Below are positions 58,920 through 64,000 of a stretch of 64,000 bases of DNA, one piece after another. The stretch covers positions 3,906,001-3,970,000 of the forward strand of contig NC_005125.1 in NCBI RefSeq assembly GCF_000011385.1. The letters are read 5' to 3'. Under the pieces are notes generated by a model. It saw nothing but the letters and a program-made list of their open reading frames with translations. It searched no databases and was not told the DNA's origin. Position 1 is the first letter of the stretch; the number at the start of each line of letters is the position of its first letter. Source of the DNA: Gloeobacter violaceus PCC 7421 (GTDB lineage Bacteria > Cyanobacteriota > Cyanobacteriia > Gloeobacterales > Gloeobacteraceae). A program made the translations under genes and the position numbers.

Positions 58920-58941
58920 AGGTTTTTTGCTGAAGGTTCCT

Positions 58942-59367
58942 ATGCGGTTGGGGTATCTGGTGGCGCCGCTGGTGCTGGCGCTGGTGGTGGGTTGTTCCGA
59001 TGGCAGCGTGCAAGTGCGCACCCCGCTGCAGGGGCAGATCACCGTTACCTCCGAGCGCGACGCCCAAAAAGCCTCGCGGGCGTTGCTCTACAAAATCGAC
59101 GAGTCGGTGGCCGAAATCGAGAACACCAACCTCAAGTTGAAGCGCGCCGTCGGCTCCACCAAGCAGGCCGAGCGCGGCGCCCTGTTGGAGCAAAAGAAAA
59201 CCCTCGATGAAGAGGTACGCAAGGAACTGCAGGAGTTTCTCGCCTACTACCAGAGGGTGCAGCAGGCAGGTTGGAATTTGCAGCCTTTTGACGACGCCCG
59301 CTATTTTTACTACAGCTACCGCTACCCCGACTTGCTGCTCAAAGCAGGGCAAAAAGCCGCGTCCTGA
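58942..59367 (+). CDS. putative lipoprotein with coiled coil (PsbQ/Psb27-size)
   Basis: A 141-aa protein with a lipoprotein signal peptide (LGYLVAPLVLALVVGC, Cys about 18). The mature part has a coiled coil with KASRALLYKIDESVAEIENT and QKKTLDEEVRKELQEF, and a Tyr-rich end (ARYFYYSYRYPDLLL). It is the size of lumenal photosystem lipoproteins, but no specific match is seen. ATG 58942 behind GAAGG is preferred over a TTG 15 bases upstream. Confidence 0.65.
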   Translation: MRLGYLVAPLVLALVVGCSDGSVQVRTPLQGQITVTSERDAQKASRALLYKIDESVAEIENTNLKLKRAVGSTKQAERGALLEQKKTLDEEVRKELQEFLAYYQRVQQAGWNLQPFDDARYFYYSYRYPDLLLKAGQKAAS

Positions 59368-59378
59368 TTCAACAACAG

Positions 59379-59642
59379 CTAGGCGCGGGTGCTCGTTTGC
59401 TCTCTGAGGGTGCGCTGCAGATCTTTGATTTCCTGAATAGTCTTGCCTGGGACCTGCACCCGCGCACTTTTTTCAAGCACGTTCGTGTAGGGATGGCGCA
59501 CCAGAAAAAGTTCGCCGGCCGTCCAGGATCTCGTCTGTATCTCGCCCGAATAGACAATCGGGGCAGGTTCAGCAAAACTGGCAGCGGCGGATAGAGCCAG
59601 CCATGCCACTGCCGGGGCAACCGTCAGCAATGCGCGTTTCAT
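59379..59642 (-). CDS. small secreted hypothetical protein
   Basis: An 87-aa protein with a signal peptide (TVAPAVAWLALSAAASFAEP). The mature 65 residues contain FLVRHPYTNVLEKSARVQVP and a short amphipathic end, with no recognised domain. It converges with the preceding lipoprotein gene (12-base gap) and is divergent from the glycosyltransferase at 59895. It is probably periplasmic. Confidence 0.55.
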   Translation of the reverse strand: MKRALLTVAPAVAWLALSAAASFAEPAPIVYSGEIQTRSWTAGELFLVRHPYTNVLEKSARVQVPGKTIQEIKDLQRTLREQTSTRA

Positions 59643-59836
59643 CAGCTTCTCAACTCCTGAAGTGCTGGTGGGTGTAGCCCGAACCCGGACACGCGCTCGG
59701 GGTGCGCCGCGGGCCACAGGCTTCGGTCGGCAAAGTCCGAACTCTCGACTTCGCTGTTTTTTCCAGCTAAGCATTCGATTGTGAAGAACCTGGAAAGAGC
59801 AGCAATCTCCGTTGCCCCGTGTTGGATTGACAGATT

Positions 59837-59866
59837 GCACCTTGATAATAAGAATCCGTATAAATG
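59837..59866 (+). promoter_or_regulatory. candidate promoter for the UGT-type glycosyltransferase
   Basis: TTGCAC (59837-59842) and TATAAA (59861-59866), 18 bases apart, lie just upstream of the GTG at 59895 in an AT-rich stretch. The rest of the gap 59643-59894 is GC-rich toward the small secreted gene and shows no other feature. Confidence 0.4.
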
Positions 59867-59894
59867 GAGTTGACGTCGTTGTACAGCTATCCCA

Positions 59895-61166
59895 GTGATT
59901 AAGCGGATTGTCCTGGTCACCTACGGTTCGCTGGGGGATCTGCACCCGTTCCTGGCGGTCGCCCTCGGTCTGCAGGGGCGTGGTCATGACGTCGTGCTCG
60001 CCACTTCGCAGAACTACCGCGCCAGGGTGGAGGAGGAGGGGATCGCCTTTCAGCCGGTGCCCCCGGATCTGGGTCTGCTCGAAGACGATCCGCAGGCTAT
60101 CCGCAGATCGATGGATCTGCGCACGGGTACCGAATTTGTGGTGCGCTCGCTGTTTTTGCCTTATCTGGAGCAAAGTTACGAGAGCCTGCTCGCGGTTTGC
60201 GACGGAACGGATCTGATTGTCGGTCACCCTCTGGCCTTCGCGGTGCCGATTGTGGCGCAGAAGCTGGGCATCCGGTGGCTGTCGGTGGGCCTGCAGCCGA
60301 TGGGCTTTTTGTCGTGCTACGACCCGCCGGTGCTGCCGATCGCACCCTGGCTTGCGCAGTTAAGGTTTCTCGGACCGCTTCCCTACGCCGTTTTATTTCG
60401 GCTGTTGGAGGGGGTGGCCGACGGCTGGCTTGCTCCGATCGAGAACCTGCGCCGCCGGGCCGGCCTGCCCAAAAGCGAGCGGCACCCGCTGATGCACCCC
60501 TTTTCGCCCCACGGCACACTGGCCTGGTTTTCGCGGGTGCTGGCCGAGCCGCAACCGGACTGGCCGCCCAGAACGCAGGTGACGGGGTTTCCTTTTTATG
60601 ACCGCGCCGAACCGGGGCAGAGCGGCCTGGACGCGGGGCTTGCGCAGTTTCTCGATGCCGGGGAGCCGCCCGTCGTATTCACCCTGGGGTCGGCCGCTGT
60701 TTGGGTTGCGGGGAACTTCTACCAAGAAAGCGCGGCGGCAGCGGAGGCGCTGCAGTTGCGGGCAGTGCTGCTGGTGGGCCGCAATCCGAAAATCGATTTT
60801 CCCGACCTCGCCTCTTCGCGCATCCATGTGGGCGAGTACGCGCCCTATTCGGAGCTGTTCGGGCGTTCCCTCGCCGTTGTGCACCAGGGGGGCATCGGCA
60901 CCACCGCCCAAGTCCTGCGCGCCGGTCGACCGATGGTGGTTGTACCCTTCAGCCACGATCAGCCCGACAACGCCGAACGCGCCCGTCGCCTTGGGGTGGC
61001 CCGCGTTATTGCCCGTCGGTCCTACGAAGGGAAGCGCGTTGCCCGCACCCTCGGAGAGTTGGTGCAGGACCAGTCGGCTTTTAAAAAAGCGACAGCGGTG
61101 GCGAGCCGCATCCAGAGCGAAGACGGCGTCGCGGGAGCGTGCAACGCCATCGAAGCGTTGCTATGA
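59895..61166 (+). CDS. UGT-type glycosyltransferase (GT1/GT28, macrolide-type)
   Basis: A 423-aa GT-B glycosyltransferase. The N-terminal half starts VLVTYGSLGDLHPFLAVALG; the C-terminal half has VVFTLGSAAVWVAGNFY, then VHQGGIGTTAQVLRAGRPMVVVPFSHDQPDNA, the nucleotide-sugar signature of the family (the HxGxGT and DQxxNA parts). It resembles enzymes acting on sterols, carotenoids or macrolides; the acceptor is unknown. The start is GTG 59895. A candidate promoter lies just upstream. Confidence 0.9.
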   Translation: MIKRIVLVTYGSLGDLHPFLAVALGLQGRGHDVVLATSQNYRARVEEEGIAFQPVPPDLGLLEDDPQAIRRSMDLRTGTEFVVRSLFLPYLEQSYESLLAVCDGTDLIVGHPLAFAVPIVAQKLGIRWLSVGLQPMGFLSCYDPPVLPIAPWLAQLRFLGPLPYAVLFRLLEGVADGWLAPIENLRRRAGLPKSERHPLMHPFSPHGTLAWFSRVLAEPQPDWPPRTQVTGFPFYDRAEPGQSGLDAGLAQFLDAGEPPVVFTLGSAAVWVAGNFYQESAAAAEALQLRAVLLVGRNPKIDFPDLASSRIHVGEYAPYSELFGRSLAVVHQGGIGTTAQVLRAGRPMVVVPFSHDQPDNAERARRLGVARVIARRSYEGKRVARTLGELVQDQSAFKKATAVASRIQSEDGVAGACNAIEALL

Positions 61167-61484
61167 CCATTCGGTGCTTGGCAAGACAGTCTGTGGACCC
61201 CCTTCGGGTTCCCCGCCTCCCCGCCTCGCGGGTGTACCCCTCCCGACACCCCACCGGACTCGACGGCCCGGTGGGCGGGAGGGTTCGGTGGGTGGGATGG
61301 GCGGACGTTTCCGGTGCGTGCACGCTTTGCGTGGCAACTGCGCCGAGAAGCTTGGCTGGGGACGATACGGCAAGCTTGCCGATGGCCGGGGCGGTGGCGG
61401 TCAAGGCCGGGAGCAACCCGGTAAGCCGGAGGGTCGGCAGTTCTCTTGCCGAGCCTTTGCGCGCCTGTCTCTGCGGATTCGACA
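61167..61484. other. GC-rich gap with several inverted repeats, no gene seen
   Basis: Between the convergent glycosyltransferase and LysR genes lie 318 bases with little coding signal. CCCTCCCG and CCCACCGG near 61225-61247 can pair with CCGGTGGGCGGGAGGG near 61268-61283, and GGGTGT/ACACCC and AAGCTTG/CAAGCTT pairs also occur. It could hold terminators, a structured RNA or a repeat element. No tRNA or known RNA is recognised. Confidence 0.4.
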
Positions 61485-62399
61485 TCATTCAAGCCTTGGC
61501 TGCAGTTCCGCGAGGTACTGTTTCAAAAAGTCGACTACAACCCGCACCTTGTAGGGCAGAAAGGTCCAGCTCGGATAAATCAGCCAGGCGGCAGTCTCAA
61601 AATCCGTCGCACTCGCCCGATACGCCGGAAACAAGTCCACCAGCCGCCCCTGGGCGATATCTTCGTCGATGAGCCAGTGGGCCAACAGCGCCGGTCCCAT
61701 GCCCGCCAGGGTACATTCACGCAGCGCGAGCGCGTTGGAGATGACGATATCGCCGTCGACGGGCACTTCGCTCACGATTCCCTCGGCATCCCGGAAGCGC
61801 CACTGCGAGCGAAATTCCGGCAGGGCAAAAAGTAGACACCTGTGGGCAGGTAATTCGGCGGGATCGCGCAGGGAGTGTGCCCGCTGCAGATAAGCCGGAC
61901 TCGCACACACTCGGTAGTGCGTGTCGAACCATTTGACGCGGACCCCGTCGCCCGGGACCGCAGGTCCCAGGCGGATCGCCAGGTCGATGCGCTCGCCTAC
62001 CAGATCGAGCTTCGCATCCGTGAGCAGCAGTTCGAGCCTGAGTTGCGGGAATGACGAGCGCAATTGCGGCAGCAGCGGCACCAGGCATCTTTGACCAAAA
62101 GCCACCGAGGCAGTGAGGCGCAATGTGCCGATAGGACCGGTACTGAGGACCAGGACTGCTTCGCGCGCGCGGTCCAGTTCGTCCACCAGAGGCTCGATGC
62201 GGCCCAGGTAGCGCTCCCCGGCTTCGGTCAGGGCGAGCCGCCGGGTGGTGCGTTGCAACAGACGCACACCCAGATCGTGCTCCAGCGAAGCCACCGCCCG
62301 CGACACCAGCGACGGATCGATACGGCGGTCTCTGGCGACGGCGGCAAAGCTGCCGCGACGGGTCACCTCGACAAACAGACGCAACGCTTCGGTTTCCAT
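61485..62399 (-). CDS. LysR-family transcriptional regulator
   Basis: A 304-aa regulator. The N-terminal HTH (LRLFVEVTRRGSFAAVARDR, SLVSRAVASLEHDLGVRLL, RLALTEAGERYL) is typical, followed by the effector-binding domain. The form, with VCASPAYLQR and ALRECTLAGMGPALL-type motifs, resembles CrgA/DsdC-like regulators. It is divergent from a 6-phosphogluconate-dehydrogenase-family gene 96 bases away, which is the likely target. Confidence 0.92.
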   Translation of the reverse strand: METEALRLFVEVTRRGSFAAVARDRRIDPSLVSRAVASLEHDLGVRLLQRTTRRLALTEAGERYLGRIEPLVDELDRAREAVLVLSTGPIGTLRLTASVAFGQRCLVPLLPQLRSSFPQLRLELLLTDAKLDLVGERIDLAIRLGPAVPGDGVRVKWFDTHYRVCASPAYLQRAHSLRDPAELPAHRCLLFALPEFRSQWRFRDAEGIVSEVPVDGDIVISNALALRECTLAGMGPALLAHWLIDEDIAQGRLVDLFPAYRASATDFETAAWLIYPSWTFLPYKVRVVVDFLKQYLAELQPRLE

Positions 62400-62403
62400 T
62401 GCT

Positions 62404-62427
62404 GCATTAGCTGCACGAATACAATGC
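62404..62427. promoter_or_regulatory. candidate LysR operator
   Basis: GCATT (62404-62408) and AATGC (62423-62427) form an inverted pair around a 14-base spacer, in the divergent gap between the LysR and dehydrogenase genes. The centre is 69 to 80 bases from the dehydrogenase start. It is a plausible but unproven regulator site. Confidence 0.3.
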
Positions 62428-62495
62428 TTGGATCCTAGTTTATTTGTCTGCATGCACAGGATTAGGATGGCTTCGAGAAGCAACGGAGCAAGCAC

Positions 62496-63368
62496 ATGTC
62501 GAAAGCCGCCGTTTTGGGAATGGGTGCCATGGGCTCGCGTATGGCCGCAGCGCTACTGAAGGCAGGTCATCAAGTGACCGTCTGGAACCGCAATTCGCAG
62601 AAAACCGCTCCGCTAGCCGAAATGGGAGCAAAAGCCGCCCAGACTCCTCGGGCGGCCGTGGAGGAAGTCGATTTTGCCGTTTGCATGGTCCGCGACGACG
62701 CGGCCTCGCGCTTCGTCTGGCTCGATTTTGAGACCGGGGCGCTTGCAGGTCTTCCGGCAGATGCTGTGGCCATCGAAAGCTCGACGCTGAGTGTCGCCGG
62801 GGTGCAGGAGCTTGCTGAACACTTCCAGGCAAGGGGGAAGACTTTGCTGGACGCTCCGGTCTCGGGCTCCCGGCCCCAGGCGGAGGCGGGGCAGCTGATT
62901 TTTCTTGTCGGCGGCGACGCCGGTGCGGTTGCGAAGGCGGGACCGATACTAAACGCCATGGGTGGGACAGTCCACCACGCCGGACCGCTTGGCAACGGGG
63001 CTGCCGTCAAGCTTGCAATCAACGCCCTGTTAGGAGTACAGGTGGCGGCCATGGGCGAACTGATCGCACTGCTGCGCCACTGTGGGATCGACGAGGTCCG
63101 GGCTGTCGAAATCATTGGCTCGACCTCCGTTTGCAGCCCCGCGGCCAGAGGTGCCGCAAGCGCTATGGCAGTGGGCAATTACGCGCCCTTATTTCCAAGC
63201 GCCCTGATGGAGAAAGATCTCGGTTACTTGCAGAATATGGCTGCAGCGCACCGGGCGCGCGCTCCGCTGACCCAAGCTGCCCGAAGCGTATTTGGCGAAG
63301 CGATGAGCCGGGGGTACGGCGAAGACAACATGACCGGTGTAGCCCAGCTGTACTGGCAAGGACCGTGA
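62496..63368 (+). CDS. NAD-binding dehydrogenase of the 3-hydroxyisobutyrate/6PGDH family
   Basis: A 290-aa beta-hydroxyacid dehydrogenase. The Rossmann start AAVLGMGAMGSRMAAALLKAG is followed by VTVWNRN (NADP-type Arg), LDAPVSGSRPQAEAGQLIFLVGG (substrate loop) and GNGAAVKLAINALLGVQVAA with the catalytic Lys. Relatives reduce succinic semialdehyde, glyoxylate or related acids (GLYR-type). The divergent LysR gene probably controls it. Confidence 0.92.
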   Translation: MSKAAVLGMGAMGSRMAAALLKAGHQVTVWNRNSQKTAPLAEMGAKAAQTPRAAVEEVDFAVCMVRDDAASRFVWLDFETGALAGLPADAVAIESSTLSVAGVQELAEHFQARGKTLLDAPVSGSRPQAEAGQLIFLVGGDAGAVAKAGPILNAMGGTVHHAGPLGNGAAVKLAINALLGVQVAAMGELIALLRHCGIDEVRAVEIIGSTSVCSPAARGAASAMAVGNYAPLFPSALMEKDLGYLQNMAAAHRARAPLTQAARSVFGEAMSRGYGEDNMTGVAQLYWQGP

Positions 63369-63399
63369 GCAGCGGTTGGAGACCAACAAAGAAGATGTT

Positions 63400-63711
63400 T
63401 TAAGGCCGTTTGCCGGCCGAGCTTGTGATCCAATCAGCTACATCATCGACGACAACCTGCACGACGTGACTGCTCGTCAGGTACTCCGAGGGCAAAATCT
63501 GGCCCTCGCCCGCCATGAACAGGTGGTTGAGCTGCGAGTAAAGGTTGAACTTGACGTTCGACCGCCCAGCCAGAGCCTGTTTCCAAAGCTCGAAATCGGT
63601 GCGGGTCACCTGGTAATCGCGTTCGCCCTGGAGAATGAGCATTGGAGTTTTCAGAGTGCGGGCGGCGGCGAGCGGGTCGTAGGCGCGCAAATCCGGCCAA
63701 TCGCGCCGCAA
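63400..63711 (-). pseudogene. C-terminal fragment of an alpha/beta hydrolase
   Basis: About 103 codons encode only the last third of an alpha/beta hydrolase: AARTLKTPMLILQGERDYQVT supplies the acid strand, and YSQLNHLFMAGEG the His region. The codon just before the first TTG is an in-frame TGA, and the nucleophile domain is missing. The neighbour 32 bases upstream is a different esterase. This looks like a remnant left by deletion, though a short functional protein cannot be excluded. Confidence 0.6.
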
Positions 63712-63743
63712 TCAGCGCGTCGGCAGGCCGCCTGAGGCATGGT

Positions 63744-64000
63744 TTACTGAATTTTACCCGCCCTCAGACCGAGGGTGTGCTGCAAAAAGTCCCGCACAAG
63801 CTCGATTTCGGCCTGGTTGATCTGATGTCCCATGGCAAATTCGTGGTACTGCACCGGGAAACCTTTACCGGCCAGGGCGGCGGCGGCGGCCTGGCCGGCC
63901 CGCACCGGGATGATCGGATCCTGACTGCCGTGGGCGATCAGGACAGCCGGCGGGGCGAGATCCCGGGGACGCTTCGCCCAGAGCGCCTCAGGCTCGAATA
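63744..64000 (-). CDS. serine esterase/phospholipase-like hydrolase, cut by window end
   Basis: The C-terminal 85 codons of an alpha/beta hydrolase of the carboxylesterase/phospholipase family: VLIAHGSQDPIIPVRAGQAA carries the catalytic Asp, and YHEFAMGHQINQAEIELV the catalytic His. The nucleophile Ser lies beyond 64000. The stop is TAA at 63744-63746. It lies next to the hydrolase fragment at 63400. Confidence 0.8.
   Translation of the reverse strand, partial: FEPEALWAKRPRDLAPPAVLIAHGSQDPIIPVRAGQAAAAALAGKGFPVQYHEFAMGHQINQAEIELVRDFLQHTLGLRAGKIQ

Overview
The window looks like a chromosomal segment of an early-branching cyanobacterium, most likely Gloeobacter or a close relative. It is GC-rich, has oxygenic photosynthesis genes (petN, psaD, CP12 and a 35-aa PsaI/PsaZ-like subunit), several cyanobacterial families (IctB-like, DUF3288, DUF3120, DesA-type desaturase), and few GCGATCGC (HIP1) sites by eye. 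The genus call is an inference from gene content. No rRNA, tRNA or CRISPR array was recognised.

Layout. 1-3603: tail of cbiA, an FtsH-like M41 peptidase without an AAA domain, a CYTH protein preceded by four tandem heptamers, CP12 with a terminator, then petN plus a 54-aa membrane protein divergent from psaD. 3640-27645: a 24-kb exopolysaccharide locus, all on the minus strand. Read in the direction of transcription it holds a priming sugar transferase, an orphan PAS protein, UDP-glucose dehydrogenase, a GT2, a Wza-like exporter, a Wzc-like tyrosine kinase, a Wzy-like polymerase, two GT4, a PssD/PssE pair, a sterol-desaturase-type hydroxylase, a Wzx flippase, a MurB-like flavoprotein, a polysaccharide pyruvyltransferase, a secreted lectin-like protein, two alginate-lyase-like proteins, a sugar-1-phosphate nucleotidyltransferase and RmlC. 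Many junctions overlap by 4-8 bases, which suggests one long coupled operon.

27700-29830 is a less ordered stretch: an IS5-type transposase remnant, a zinc-ribbon protein, an imperfect repeat and an AT-richer island with small reading frames ending at a good terminator. 29894-48224 holds housekeeping and stress genes: a dicarboxylate symporter, an arginase-family protein with a ruined metal site, CobS, an HNH nuclease, an M23 peptidase, MurD, PerR with rubrerythrin, DesA, a histidine kinase with an N-terminal ribbon-helix-helix domain, MraY, MoeA, a dienelactone hydrolase, and an HtrA-like protease next to a LuxR-type regulator.

48221-64000: an IctB-like membrane protein stands divergent from a shortened pyruvate-formate-lyase homolog that lacks both the active-site Cys pair and the radical Gly. 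AnmK follows, then an RNase D-like exonuclease translationally coupled to an archaeal-type (group II/III) chaperonin. Small cyanobacterial genes follow (an HExxH mini-protease, DUF3288, aldo/keto reductase, DJ-1, YraN, DUF3120), then a UGT-type glycosyltransferase, a GC-rich structured gap, a LysR/dehydrogenase divergent pair, and hydrolase remnants at the end.

The points most worth a second look are the PFL pseudoenzyme, the RNase D-chaperonin coupling, the perfect 587-bp repeat inside two alginate-lyase-like paralogs, and the MurB-like plus pyruvyltransferase pair in the polysaccharide locus.
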